Shown: piece by piece, positions 9,190-20,947 of the stretch
Numbering within the stretch: position 1 is the stretch's first letter
Layout of the letters: each line of letters starts with the position of its first letter
Assembly (NCBI GenBank): GCA_020631735.1
Contig: CM036223.1
Coordinates: forward strand, 54,426,456-54,490,455
Length of the DNA stretch: 64,000 nucleotides
Direction: 5' to 3'
Origin: Saccharum officinarum
Taxonomy: Eukaryota; Streptophyta; Magnoliopsida; Poales; Poaceae
Notes under the pieces: model-generated
Told to the model about the DNA's origin: nothing
The model's input: only the letters and a program-made list of their open reading frames with translations
Databases searched by the model: none
Position numbers and translations under genes: made by a program

Positions 9190-12100
9190 ATTGTTTTGTA
9201 GGTAAATTACAAGGCTGGAGGAAGGCATTGGGTGCTTGATAGTGGGTGCTCTCAACATATGACCGGTGATTCAAGAATGTTCAACTCTCTCAAATTAAAT
9301 GATAGTGGCATTGATAGCATCACATTTGGTGACAATAGCAAGGGTGATGTAAAGGCTCTTGGAAGGATTGCAATCTCTAATGATCATAGCATTTCCAATG
9401 TGCTCTTAGTTGAAAAGTTGAACTTCAATCTTCTCTCGGTTGCTCAATTGTGTGATCTCGGTTTCAAGTGCATATTTGGTGTTGATGATGTGGAGATAGT
9501 TAGTGTTGATGGCTCTAACTTGATCTTCAAAGGCTTTAGATATGAGAATCTATACTTGGTTGATTTCAATGCTAGTGACACTCAACTTTTAACATGCTTG
9601 CTCACCAAATCAAGTATGGGTTGGTTATGGCATAGAAGACTAGGTCATGTTGGCATGAAGCAATTGAACAAGTTAGTGAAGCATGACTTAGTTAGAGGCT
9701 TGAAGGATGTCACATTTGAGAAGGATAAGCTATGTAGTGCATGTCAAGCCGGAAAGCAAGTAGACAACACTCATCCATTGAAGAGCATTATGAGTACTTC
9801 CAAGGCATTTGAGTTGTTGCACATGGATCTATTTGGGCCAACTACATACACAAGCATTGGTGGCAATAAGTATGGTTTTGTGATTGTGGATGATTTCACT
9901 AGATACACATGAGTATTCTTTCTTGTGGACAAGAGTGATGTATTTGACATATTCAAGAAGTTCATCAAAAGAGTGCAAAATGAGTTTGAGACCACAATCA
10001 AGAAAGTAAGAAGTGACAATGGAAGTGAGTTTAGAAACACAAGAGTTGATGAGCTATGTGAGGAGCTTGGAATCAAGCATCAATTCTCGGCCAAGTATAC
10101 ACCTCAATCAAATGGCTTAGTTGAGAGGAAAAATAGAACCTTAATTGATATGGCAAGATCAATGTTGAATGAGTATAATGTGAGTCATTCATTTTGGGCC
10201 GAAGCAATCAACACGGCTTGCTTCTATAGCAACCGCCTCTATTACCATAAGTTTCTAGAGAAGACACCATATGAGATCTTAAATGGAAGAAAGCCCAATA
10301 TTGCATACTTTCGGGTATTTGGTTGTAAATGCTATATCTTGAAGAAAGGCACTAGATTGAGCAAGTTTGAGAAGAAATGTGATGAAGGCTTCCTACTTGG
10401 TTACTCAACTGCTAGCAAAGCTTATAGAGTATGGAACCTAGCTAGTGGACAACTTGAAGAAGTGCATGATGTTGAATTTGATGAAACAAATGGCTCTCAA
10501 GATGAAGAAGATAACTTAGATGATGTGAGAGGAACTCAATTGACCAATGCTATGAAAGAAATGGATATTGGTGATATTAGGCCAAAGCAAGTAATTCATG
10601 TGGATGATGACAAAGATCAAGTGCTCCAAAGTCCAATTACATAAGCTAGTGGCTCTCTAATGCAAAATCAAGCTAGTACATCATCTTAAGTGCAACAAGA
10701 TCAACAAGTGGCTAGTTCATCATCTCTAACTCATGATCAACATCAACATCCAAGCAATCAAGTCCAAGTGCTTCAACCAACTAACATTGCAAGAGACCAT
10801 CCATTGGATTCCATCATTGGTGACATACAAAGAGGAGTTCAAACTAGATCAAGATTGGCATCATTTTGTGCTCACTCATCTTTTATGTCAATGGAAGAAC
10901 CCAAGGATATTGATAAAGCATTGAGAGATCTGGATTGGATAAATGCAATGCATGAAGAGCTCAACAACTTTAAGAGAAATGAAGTATGGGAAATAGTTGA
11001 AAGGCCTAAGGATCACAATGTCATTGGAACAAGATGGGTCTTTCGCAACAAGCAAGATCAAGATGGGATAGTAGTAAGGAACAAAGCAAGACTAGTAGCT
11101 CAAGGTTACACACAAATTGAGGGTCTTGACTTTGGTGAAACATATGCCCCGGTTGCAAGATTGGAAGCAATTAGGATCTTACTTGCCTATGCTTGTGCTC
11201 ACAATATCAAGCTATATCAAATGGATGTAAAGAGTGCATTTCTCAATGGGTATATTCAAGAGGAGGTCTATGTGGAGCAACCTCCCGGTTTTGAAGATGA
11301 CAAGAAACCCAATCATGTATACAAGTTAAGAAAGGCTTTGTATGGATTAAAGCAAGCACCTAGAGCATGGTATGAAAGATTGAGGGACTTCTTGCTATCC
11401 AAAGGATTTGTCATGGGCAAAGTTGATACAACACTATTCACCAAGAAGATTGAGAAAGACTTGTTTGTGTTGCAAATATATGTTGATGATATCATATTCA
11501 GTTCAACCAATCAAGATTATTGTGATAAGTTTGGGAAAATGATGGCAAAGGAATTTGAAATGTCAATGATTGGTGAACTTAGTTTCTTTCTTGGACTTCA
11601 AATCAAACAAATGAAAGAAGGTACATTTGTGAGCCAAACTAAGTACATCAAAGATATGCTCAAGAAGTTTGGCATGGAAGATGCAAAGAGTATTACAACT
11701 CCAATGGGCACTAGTGGAAGTTTGGATAGTGACAAGAGTGGCAACATGGTGGATCAAAAGCTATATAGATCAATGATTGGTAGCCTACTCTATGTGACGG
11801 CATCAAGGCCCGATGTGATGTTTAGTGTATGTATGTGTGCAAGATTTCAAGCCTCACCAAGAGAAAGTCATTTGAAGGCAACAAAGAGAATATTGAGGTA
11901 CTTAAAGCATACACAAGATGTTGGATTGTGGTATCCCAAAGGTGCAAGTTTTGAGCTAGTTGGATATTCGGATTCCGACTATGCCGGTGATAAAGTGGAG
12001 AGAAAGAGCACTTCCGGGACTTGTCAATTGTTGGGAAGATCACTTGTCTCATGGTCATCCAAGAAGCAAAATAGTATTGCACTATCTACCGCCGAAGCCG

Positions 12101-12430
12101 AATACATCGCCGCGGGTAGTTGTTGTGCACAAATCTTGTGGATGAAGCAACATTGAAGGATTTTGGAATCAATTTCAAGAATGTGCCATTGCTATGTGAC
12201 AATGAAAGTGCCGTGAAGCTAACTAACAATCCGATTCAACATCAAAGAACAAAGCATATTGATGTTCGCCATCACTTATTAGAGATCATCAACAAAAGGG
12301 TGACATTGCTATTGAGAGTGTTGGCACCGAAGATCAATTAGCCGATCTATTCACCAAGCCACTTGATGAGAAGAGATTTCACAAGCTAAAGAATGAGTTG
12401 AACATACTTGACTTCTCCAACATGAGTTGA
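9190..12430 (+). pseudogene. Copia pol (protease, integrase, reverse transcriptase, RNase H), inner element
   Basis: Same frame as gag. Protease: DSGCSQHMTGD at 9238. GAG-pre-integrase HHCC zinc site: WHRRLGHVGM to CSACQAGK, about 9628-9750. The integrase core has its three acids in MDLFGP (near 9825), SDNGSEF (near 10014) and NGLVERKNR (near 10111). Reverse transcriptase runs from about 10950, with YVDD at 11479-11490. RNase H contains YSDSDYAG and [10 protein letters not shown]. In-frame stops are TGA 9910-9912, TAA 10642-10644 and TAA 10687-10689. A shift near 12146 and another near 12280-12300 move the RNase H tail into other frames, ending with TGA at 12428-12430. No part can act without help. 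Confidence 0.9.
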
Positions 12431-13583
12431 TGCACCCCATATATGACATGCCTCTCCTTCGAGCCCCAAGGTACAATTGGTTGACATGTCATACATTCTA
12501 TACTAAGGACATGTTTAGTGCATCTAGTCATGATTTCTTATGTTCTAGGATCATTCATGAAAATTAAATGAATTTGAAGTTTATATGGTGCCACTATTGT
12601 TTCCATGACTTGTATGATCTAGTGGTAGCATATAACTTGTTTAAGTAGCTTGTGATCCTAAGTGTTTAATCTAGAAAACTTGTCTAAATATTTGCTTCAA
12701 CATGGTGCATGATAACCCTTCTAGTGAGGTGTGAAGAAGCTTGCCCTTGGATCAAACGAAGTATTTTATTTATGCAAGCAATCTAGGTTGAATCATAAAC
12801 TTGATCCTCACCCCATATTTAACATGATAATCTATCTAAAGTTTGCTCCTTGTGGTCAATTGGTGCCAAAGGGGGAGAAAATGTTGTTCACAAAGATAGA
12901 ACTCAAAAAGTTATGGGAGAGAAAATGTTGTTCACAAAGATAGATCCTAAAGGGGAGAATTGATAAAAGAAGGGGATCAACTAAAATTTTGAGCACACAA
13001 GTAGGGGGAGCAAGCTCTTAAGCATGAATGTTGCATTTACATGTGCACTTCATATGTATGATGCATAGTTATGCATTTCGTTTTCTCCGATACTTTGCTT
13101 GTGTGGTGACTTGCTAGTATAATTTGAATGTTGCATTAAGGTACTAGCATGAATAGGAAGTAGTTAGATTTTTCTTGCTTCATGTTTTTCAAAGTGGTAC
13201 TAGAGCCTTGCTTATAATGTTGATCTCACGAGGTTTCTAGTTATGTTTGTTTTTTCCAAGTGGAATCTAACTACACAAGGTGCTAAGATGGTGTTTATCG
13301 CTACTCCGATGGTATCACGCTTCAAAGGTCTATAATCTTAAACACTTAGCACCTATTGGTAGTCAATGCTCCTAATCTTTCCTATCTAACATGTATGCTT
13401 CCAAAATCCAAACATATAGCATACATGTAGGGGGAGCCATTGCTATCAATTTGAATTCATGATCACATGTCCATAATTCTTACACATGGTAATATACTTG
13501 GACAATGTGACATGGGTTCAATCAAAATTTTATCATAATATCTTTGTGAAAGGGTTGTCACCAATTACCAACAAGGGGGAGAT
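12431..13583 (+). other. Post-pol non-coding region and polypurine tract, inner element
   Basis: No credible ORF, so an envelope-like gene is absent or has been lost. AGAAAATGTTGTTCACAAAG occurs twice close together, near 12885-12904 and 12919-12938. The purine tract AAGGGGGAGA at 13573-13582 abuts the 3' LTR and would prime plus-strand DNA. Block 12711-12757 matches the post-pol block of the outer element. Confidence 0.7.
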
Positions 13584-15561
13584 TGAAAGTCCTATGTTTG
13601 GTGTTGGTAATTAGTGACAATGCCTAAGTACTAATCCTATGCCTAAGTTGTATGTAGCATATGAGGATCAGTACATTCCAAGGTTGGTGGCAAGATGGAC
13701 ATGGTGATCATGATGGCCACACTTGGATTTGGACGCAACCCTATGTGATCAAGGCAAAGGTATATGCTTAAGGGTTATGTTTTAGTAACCAAGACACCTA
13801 GTGGGTGTGGTTACATTATAGGATAGATAGCCATACTATAAAGAGGGGAATGACGCAGCTATTGAACTCCTAAGTGCCTCTAGATGTGTATTTCATGATC
13901 ATATGCATTTGAATAGAACTAATATCGCCTCGAAAAATGATTGTGAAAATGCTAACACACTCACACATGACGAGATCACTTGGTGATGTTGGCACGTTCG
14001 CGACGGCGGTGGAGTTTGAGCGGTAGAGAGGGTTTGGGTTCCTCTCTCCCTCCCGCCGAGCTTGCGAGGCGGGATTCAGGCGTTTTTGAGAAGTTGAAAC
14101 GATTATTTTCCACTACGCCGGAAGTCCGGAAAAGAAACGGAGGCGAACGGAGGTCACAGAGGTGACCGGACGCTGAACCGGACGCGTCCTTGCATGACCG
14201 GACGCGTCCGGTCAGTGTTCAGTGTCTGCGCGTTTTTCAGTTCGATGATCGGACGCGAGGCGCGTCCGGTCACTGATGATCGGACGCGTCCGGTCGTTCA
14301 GGGAGCTTACTGGACTATAACCGGACGCTGGCACTGTCGCGTCCGGTCATTTTCTTCAGCGCGTCCGATCACTATTTTGTTGAGCGCTGCTCAGGCGACC
14401 AGCGCGTCCGGTCCTTCACGGGACCAGCGCGTCCGGTCGTTCCCGGCGCGTCCGGTCAGTCGGACCAGCGCGTCCGGTCGTTGCTTCGCAGTTAGCCGTT
14501 GGGCGACCAGCGCGTCCGGTCGTTTGGACCAGCGCGTCCGGTCAGTACTTCACGAGTTAGCCGTTGGGCGACCGGCGCGTCCGGTCAGTTGGACCAGCGC
14601 GTCCGTCAGCCCGATTTCGGCTGTTTAAGTTTCTAACGGCTATATTCGAAGGGGTACGTCTATAAATACTCGTTGGCCGGCTCAAGGCTCTCTCTCTCGA
14701 ACATTTGACATACTTGTGAGCACTTTGAGCTAAGCAACTCCCCTCCCACTCATCTCTCTTGCTTCTTTGCATATTCGAAGTGAGATTGAGTGATCCAAGT
14801 GCATTTGCATTGTGAGATTGCATCTAGTTGGCACTTGGTGGTTGATTTGCTGCGGGATTCTTGTTTCTCTTGGTGGTTGCCGCCACCTAGACGGCTTGGA
14901 GCAGCTTGGAGGCGTTGGCAAGAGTTGGTGATTGTTCTTGGCCACCTCCGGTGATTGTGAGGGGTTTGTGCCTACCTCGGCGAAGCGCCAAAGGCAAATT
15001 AGTATATTGCTCGTGTCATTGCAACCTTTTGCCATTTGGTAGGTTCTTGTGGCGCCTTTTGAGAGGCTCGGTGTGTGACCGATTAGCCACCGAACCACGT
15101 GGTGAAGAGGGACACAACGGGGACTAGCGTGCCGGCAAGCACGTGAACCTCGAGATAAATCTTCGTGTCATCACTTCATATTGTGATTGATTGATCCCGG
15201 TGTTCGGTTATCTTGGTATTCATCTCTTTATTATATTGATTGGTTGGCTCAATTCTTCGCCCCTCGGTGATACCCTCCTAACTCTCTCTTGTATTAATTT
15301 CTTAGTTATCTTTGCTAGCAAGTTAGCTTTGCTAGAGTAGCTTCTTTGTGTAGCTTGCTAGTTATAGTTTCCTTCTCGGTTTGACTTGTGCGGTTGAGTG
15401 CAAATTACTAGAATTGTGAATTGGTAGGTGGCTTGCACACCCCGTAGGCTAAGCAAAACTCGCATCTCGCTATTTGTTTTATTGATAAACTTGTTTAGCT
15501 TATCTTTGTAGAAAATTTTTAATAGGCTATTCCCCCCCCCTCTAGCCATCAAGACCTTTCA
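13584..15561 (+). repeat. 3' LTR of the inner element (1978 bp)
   Basis: Starts TGAAAGTCC and ends CTTTCA directly before the GACGT duplication. It keeps the 13740-14072 segment that the 5' LTR has lost and so is probably closer to the original LTR. TATAAATA lies at 14661-14668. Apart from that indel the two LTRs differ mainly by transitions and small indels. Confidence 0.95.
14164..14608. repeat. Palindromic CCGGACGC array in U3 of the 3' LTR
   Basis: The best-preserved copy of the array. Bases 14195-14214 form a perfect 20-bp palindrome, TGACCGGACGCGTCCGGTCA. The remaining units are mostly GCGTCCGGTC preceded by GACCA. Units occur in both orientations, about 20 in 445 bp, and end about 50 bp before the TATA box. 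Confidence 0.9.
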
Positions 15562-16045
15562 GACGTTTCAGTCTCGAGCTACTCGCCTATTCAGACAAGA
15601 TTTTACTCCACCAGCTCAGCCGGGACCACACCTCCTCTCAGGAACCGGCATTCCCTGATTTCAGTGCTACTTACAGTGAGCTGACTGGACAGCGACATCG
15701 TCGCACTCTACCTTGTGACTACCTCAGACATGTCGTATTTCAGAGATTGCTGTGTTTCCAGTGACAGAGCTGCTACTACAGACACTCTGCCCTCCTCAGT
15801 TGCATCTACAGATCCTCCCACTTGGGTGTCTTTCAGGCTCAGGCGACAGTGACCGATCCGATAGTTGCTTCTACACCTTTAGTCACTGCACCTCCTCTAC
15901 AGATCCAGACTACTTCACTGCACGTTCAGCTTTAGAGGGTCAGCCTAACAGTTCAGAGTCTGAGGAGGATACCTCACAGTTTGTGATCACTCCGCGCTCC
16001 TCGGCACCCGACACGATAGCTTCAGTTCCCCCATCAGATCCTTAG
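15562..16045 (+). pseudogene. Envelope-like ORF of the outer element, 3' part after the insertion
   Basis: Begins with the right GACGT copy (15562-15566) and continues the proline- and glutamine-rich tail interrupted at 5245 (FQSRATRLFRQDF, then PPAQPGPH). It soon meets a TGA near 15657. The later part reads open in another frame up to TAG near 16043 (SSESEEDTSQFVITPRSSA), so at least one frameshift is present. The tail is low-complexity and gives no functional hint. Confidence 0.6.
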
Positions 16046-16457
16046 ATTAGTTTTTGGCGCTTGATGCCAAAATGGGAGAGAGAGCATAGATTCAGGGGGA
16101 GTGTCATTACAGGGTTTCGTTCTTTGTGCTGCTTACTCATGCATCATGATTACTTTTTCGCCCTGCATTGTGTGACTATGAGTTGTGAAACTATGTCTTT
16201 ATATTTATGTCACTTAATGATGTTTAGCTCATAAGGTTGTGCTTCCGTGCCTTACTCCGATTTCATATGAGCTATGTTTTATGTGTACTAACTCATCATG
16301 TTTTATCTTATGAGTACACCAGTTGGCTTGGAACACATAAGCATTGACAAACCTTTGTGCTTACAGCTTTATGCTTATGTGAACCAAGCATGATCGAAAA
16401 CCTCAACTCATATCTTCTGAATCTAAGTTTGTCATCAATCACCAAAAAGGGGGAGAT
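16046..16457 (+). other. Non-coding 3' region and polypurine tract of the outer element
   Basis: Contains GGGGGAGTGT near 16097 and ends in the purine tract AAAAAGGGGGAGA, about 16444-16456, directly before the TG of the 3' LTR. No ORF is supported. Confidence 0.65.
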
Positions 16458-16670
16458 TGAAAGCATCTAGGCCCCTGTGTGGTTCAGCAATTGATGAACG
16501 CATAAACCATGACTAACGTGTGTTTTGCAAAATGTTGGTAAGTTAGGTCATGGAGATGAAAACTGCTTTGGGCATTGTGGTATTCATGTCCCTTAATGGA
16601 AATCATTTCGGTTTTCAAAGGATCAATGACAAATTAAGGACGGTTAGTTTCGGATGTCAAGGTGTTGAGT
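16458..16670 (+). repeat. 3' LTR of the outer element, cut by an assembly gap
   Basis: TGAAAGCATCTAGGCCCC at 16458 is a typical SIRE/Opie-type LTR beginning and directly follows the purine tract. The LTR runs into the N block after 213 bp, and sequence after the gap does not look like its continuation. Its full length and downstream target-site duplication cannot be seen. Confidence 0.8.
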
Positions 16671-16770
16671 NNNNNNNNNNNNNNNNNNNNNNNNNNNNNN
16701 NNNNNNNNNNNNNNNNNNNNNNNNNNNNNNNNNNNNNNNNNNNNNNNNNNNNNNNNNNNNNNNNNNNNNN
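16671..16770. other. Assembly gap of 100 N
   Basis: Exactly 100 N, a common placeholder for a gap of unknown size. Left of it is retrotransposon, right of it gene-bearing DNA. ORFs that read across the N block are artefacts. Confidence 0.98.
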
Positions 16771-17745
16771 TTGTGTGTGTGCAGGAAGTTGGAAGAGGTT
16801 TTTTTAGCTCTTCACCTGTATGCTCGCTTTGGTCGAGAATCATGCAGCGAAGAGCGACCAAACAGGCTCTAATGTTATGCATGATTACATTTGAATGAAA
16901 GAAAAGCGGATTTTTTTCATCTCTTTGATTATAGCTAGATGCTTTCCCTTATGTCTATTAGGTTGTAGCACATTATTATGCCAGGAGAACTGGACCTGTC
17001 ATCTATTATGAATGCCTAAAATATGAAAGATTACCGAGTTCAGAATTTTCCATTAGTATAAAAATAGAGGAAAACCATAGTAGAAACTATGCGGTGGAAA
17101 TCCAGAACTTGTCCATCAAAGAGAAAATTGAAAGAAAAGCAAAAATTTTATGCGATAAACAAATGTGAAAATTGTATGAGGTACAAAGAAAAAGATGCTG
17201 GTGGCTGAAAAACAAGGTACTCTTGTTCTCATATATCTTTAATAATATGTGTGGGTTCTAAAATGACTCTACAATATTAGAAAAGAAACACAATTTTAAA
17301 GACATGAATATGAAAAAAACAAATTATTTACCTAATAATGAGTCTAAGAATACATCAGATAAAAAACGACAAGTTAAAAAAACATTGGATGAAAAAAGAA
17401 AACATAAAATTGTAAGACGAATGAGGCAAGAAAAAAAATAAAAGCAAAAAAGGGGATGAAAATAGATCATAGAGCTTAACCAAGCTATAACGAGGCTATA
17501 CTATGAGATAGAAGAACACACCCCGCCTCCGCCATGGTCACCATCATAATGAGAACATCATTCTTATATAACAACATTTAAAATTCCTGTTCGTTTTGCT
17601 GAAATTTGGCTTACGTTGATTTGCTGTGAAAGGAAAACATTGTTCGTTCGCTGAAAAGCACTGAAGTAGTGCCGCAAACACAGGGTGATCATGTATTTTT
17701 TTCCTATTGCAACGCATGTTGTAGCATTATTTTGTTCATGTTGCA
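16771..17745. other. AT-rich intergenic DNA
   Basis: No ORF, RNA gene or clear repeat end recognised. A-rich stretches at 17280-17460 look like neutral intergenic sequence. Confidence 0.5.
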
Positions 17746-17752
17746 TTGCAAC

Positions 17753-18763
17753 CAGTGGCGGAGCTAGAGAAATTTGAGGGGTGTGCGACCATAGATAATG
17801 CACCTAGCAACCGATCACACGTGTATTTTTTCCCCCACGGTGTGGTGTGGTGTGTTGCCACTTGCCACAAACAACAAGGCACGTTTATTTTTCACGATGC
17901 ATGGTAACAGTTTGTTGAAAACCCTTTTTACTTTTCTTTTCTACCGTGATCCGATACATTAGAATGCCTAATATATAAAGGAGCTATGAAGTTGCAGTCA
18001 TGCCTGCAGTTTTTCTTCCTGTCCTTTTAGGGATGGTGCTTGTACCAATTTTGGTGCCTCGCCGAAACTAATATATGCATTACTTCTTATAGATAGCGGG
18101 CTGAGCTAACAAGCAATTGAAACAAATTTATTTGCTTCATTGCTTTCAGAAATATCAATTATCAAACATCAGAGAAAGAAAAAAAGTATAATCCTAGAAT
18201 CTAGACAAACTACCAAGAAGGCAAGAACCACAAAATTGAAAACAAATTTGGATGCTGATACTGGCGAAAATTGGAAGAATAGAGAACCTTGGAAGTTGCT
18301 TACTTTGACTTTAGAAGGATAGAATAGAGAGAAGATCACAGCCAGGGCAACGGGCGGACTATGATGTGCTCCTGGTGCCCTCGACCCTAAGGCTAGCTGC
18401 TTGGCCAGCGCACAACAGTGCCCGTGGCCGACTGCCCGCAGTCGATGACCAGCGGCAGCGGGTCACCCTCCACCGGAGTTCGCGCTGTCGCCAAGGGGAG
18501 GCGATGCGTCGGCAGTTTCGTGTGAGTCGAAGTGACGACCGAGTTGCCGACGATTCCGTGCTGGGCGGAGGCCTAGGTGATATTGGGCTATCTGTTGGGG
18601 ATTATGAGCTGTTGTGGGCTCTCTTCGTCAACTCAGTAGAGTTATGGGTGCAGATGTTTGGGCTGAGGGGGTGCGAATACCGTAGAAACATTCATACTAT
18701 AGCGTGTTTTGTATTTTGGCCTGGGTGCGGCTGCACCCAGTAGCTTGTACATGGATCAGCCCC
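17753..18763. mobile_element. Candidate non-autonomous DNA transposon (about 1 kb)
   Basis: The left end reads AGTGGCGGAGCTAG and the right end, reversed, AGGGGCTGATCCA, which are imperfect inverted ends. TTGCAAC flanks both sides (17746-17752 and 18764-18770). A 7-8 bp duplication suggests hAT, and a 9-bp one would suggest a Mutator-like element. The inside has no transposase and includes a GC-rich stretch at 18360-18560 unlike the AT-rich flanks. Family is uncertain. Confidence 0.45.
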
Positions 18764-18770
18764 TTGCAAC

Positions 18771-19690
18771 GTACGAACGTGATCTAAAAGAAAATGAGGT
18801 TAGGCTTATACGCGGATGAAACCTGCCTCGGCGGCTCCCGTGTTTGCCAGCGCCGGCGGGCGAGGTGGAACCGTGGCACGCCGCACCCCGCCGATGTCCT
18901 GGACATGCATGGGTCAGAACTCAGGAAAATGGAAGCAAAGCACTAGTACGATCTGTCCTGTGGGCCCAGACACACCACGCAAGAGCTCGTCGTGCCGGCC
19001 CGCCGCCCGCCCGCGCCGCCACTTTGCGTGCTCGGGGATAAAGCGGAGGACCTCGTCGCGTCCACCCTCCCGAGCGTGCGACGGTGCGGCCCACCAAATA
19101 ACACCCGTGCCACGCGTCGGTCTATCCATGTATGCCGACGTGCCGTGTGCCCCCGTGTTGGCAGAGGTTAGAACCAAATCGTTAAGCACTTTTTGCAATA
19201 TTTTACCCACACACGTCTACTGAACTGCAATATTTAATCTGCAATTAACAACTCTAACTGGGTTTTGCCATTCATTCAACAGATCCAGCTGTGGACTCTC
19301 GTGCTTGCTGGACGATCGAGTCACTTTCCTAACCACGTCCTGAAGAGCGCCACCGATAATCCCGACGGCTTACGTAAATCGCGGGCCAGCGCCCAGGTAA
19401 GATCCGTAGATACCCCCGACGCGCGAGGGCATTCCGGGCATTAGCCGCGCCACCTGCTTGTTCTAGCGATCTCCTCCGCCTTTCTCCTCGACTCGTCCAA
19501 GACAAAAAAACCGCCTGCCCTGCCCGTGGGCTGTCTGCTGTGTTGCTAGCCCAGTCCTCTCTCTCCTCTCTCACGCGGCACGCCGAGCAAGGGGACCGAC
19601 AGCCGGAGCGCTTCTCGGCCCCTCCGCACCTTCGGGTCTCGCGCGGGCGCGCGGCGCGGCGGGCGCTGCCGATCGCCGGCGGCGGCCGAG
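18771..19690. other. Intergenic DNA and probable 5' UTR of the VPS13-like exon
   Basis: GC-rich from about 18810 with no ORF I can link to a family. Bases 19540-19690 are CT- and GC-rich and immediately precede an ATG, as expected for a grass 5' UTR. No TATA box was assigned. Confidence 0.35.
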
Positions 19691-19787
19691 ATGTTGGAGG
19701 ACCAGGTCGCCTTCCTGCTGCAGAAGTACCTCGGCAACTACGTCCGGGGGCTCAGCAAGGAGGCGCTGAAGATCAGCGTCTGGAGAG
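19691..19787 (+). pseudogene. Orphan first exon of a VPS13-like gene (chorein N-terminus)
   Basis: ATG at 19691 opens 32 codons plus one base. The peptide starts MLEDQVAFLLQKYLGNYV, then RGLSKEALKISVWRG, which is the conserved amphipathic N-terminus of VPS13-type bridge proteins. These carry lipids between membranes at organelle contacts. A good donor (AGAG/GTCAGT) follows at 19788 and leaves phase 1. No second VPS13 exon is visible downstream, where the next coding exon belongs to DDB1. Splicing onto that exon would give a stop after three codons. The exon is therefore a remnant of a broken gene or evidence of a join. A full VPS13 is several thousand residues long. Confidence 0.7.
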
Positions 19788-20752
19788 GTCAGTCAGGACG
19801 CCTCGCCGCCACTTCCCTTCTTATCCGCCCGTCGCTGCCGCTTTTTACTCCGACCCCTCCTGTGATCACACTGGCAGTTTGGGGGTTAGTTTGACATCTT
19901 TTATCTTAAATTTGCTGTGTCATGCGTGCTTATTAGTAGCAGTGTCAGTGCTGATCAATTGATAACGTTGAGGAGTTCAGTCTGAGCGTGGGTTGTTTTA
20001 TATGCTATATACGTGGTGGTTGCATAACGACAACAATTTGAGCTAGTTATGTCAGGGGCAGAAGTTGGATTGGTGAGTTTGATGAATCTGCGACTCTCCA
20101 GTGTTGGTCCCTCTGTGATCGCAGAACTGTTTTAGCTATGCTTGTTCCTAAGAGGTTCTAGTTTCAGTGCTCAGAGAATTACGGAGCTGAATTGGTGACA
20201 TATTGTTGTGGGCATTCAGGTGTGAGACTGCAATACTGCATGCTTGTATCTGAGCCTTTTTACCAGAATCCACAATGTCGAGATGTCATCAACCACGAAG
20301 CATGTCTTCAAGCAACCCAGCATTTTGTAAAACTGGCTTAGAAATTTGTCAGCAGAAGGGCTAGAGCGCTGTGGTTATCTGTGAAATTTTTCACACTGCT
20401 AGCTTATAAGATCACAGAATAAGGAAGCACTCTGCTCAGAGCGAAGTATTTGGATCTCTGAATATGGAAATTGCTGTTAAAGAGAAACATATCATTAGGT
20501 AACCAATATAAAGCTGGAGATGCAAGCAGTATCTCCGTGTGTGTAGATTGTTCACACAAAGTAACTGTAACTGGAGTGTGCCGTGGGCCACGGATTTTCT
20601 TGAATACTCTCACAAAATTTGTTAAGTAAATGATCAGTTAGTCAAGGGTTTTCTGATCTTGAAAAAAGGAGCTTTTTTTCACAGTGATAAGCTGATCACC
20701 TGAACATGCTGATTGTTTGGAGTTTGGACTGTGCTTGAAAATGGAGCATGAT
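19788..20752. other. Intron-like sequence between the VPS13 exon and the copia insertion
   Basis: No coding exon of VPS13 or DDB1 found in any frame. T-rich plant intron-like composition. The break between the two gene remnants must lie here or in 26323-26396. Confidence 0.5.
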
Positions 20753-20865
20753 TGTTAGAGAAATGATTTTCCATAACTTGGCTAACCCTAGAAGGGTAGC
20801 TATATAGGTTCCATACATGGGCCACATGGGCCTTAGCCTCATGGGCCTAAACATATACTCCAACA
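20753..20865 (-). repeat. 3' LTR of the short-LTR copia (113 bp)
   Basis: Plus-strand TGTTAGAGAAATG to ACTCCAACA. CATGGGCC occurs three times in it. The purine tract, read on the minus strand, is GCGGGGG directly before the LTR. Confidence 0.9.
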
Positions 20866-20947
20866 CCCCCGCAGTCTGAACTACCGTCGCAGCGGAGTTC
20901 GAGCCTGAACAAGAAAGAAGAACACACACAACCCCCCACAGACGCAA

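Larger units (their letters stand above)
5246..15561 (+). mobile_element. Inner SIRE-like Ty1/copia retrotransposon, structurally complete
   Basis: The 10.3-kb element has two LTRs with TGAAAG/CTTTCA ends, a GACGT duplication on both sides, an initiator-Met type primer-binding site, gag, protease, integrase, reverse transcriptase, RNase H and a polypurine tract. Gag and pol share one frame, with several stop codons and two late frameshifts, so it is non-autonomous now. It sits inside the envelope-like ORF of the outer element in the same orientation. No intact envelope-like ORF is seen between pol and the 3' LTR. Confidence 0.95.
1..16670 (+). mobile_element. Outer SIRE-like Ty1/copia retrotransposon, 5' truncated and interrupted
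   Basis: The contig opens inside reverse transcriptase and continues through RNase H, a long spacer, an envelope-like ORF, a polypurine tract at about 16444-16456 and an LTR start at 16458 before a scaffold gap. An extra ORF between pol and the 3' LTR is characteristic of the SIRE lineage. LTRs, gag, protease and integrase on the left are outside the window. A second element is inserted at 5246-15561, inside the envelope-like ORF. Stop codons in pol and in the envelope-like ORF show it is dead. The outer insertion must be older than the inner one. Confidence 0.85.

Noticed and set aside
16550..16898. ORFs reading through the N block
   Set aside because: They depend on untranslatable gap placeholders.
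18366..18743. 125-codon ORF in the 1-kb transposon candidate
   Set aside because: No recognisable domain, and it ends at the element border in a GC-rich patch.
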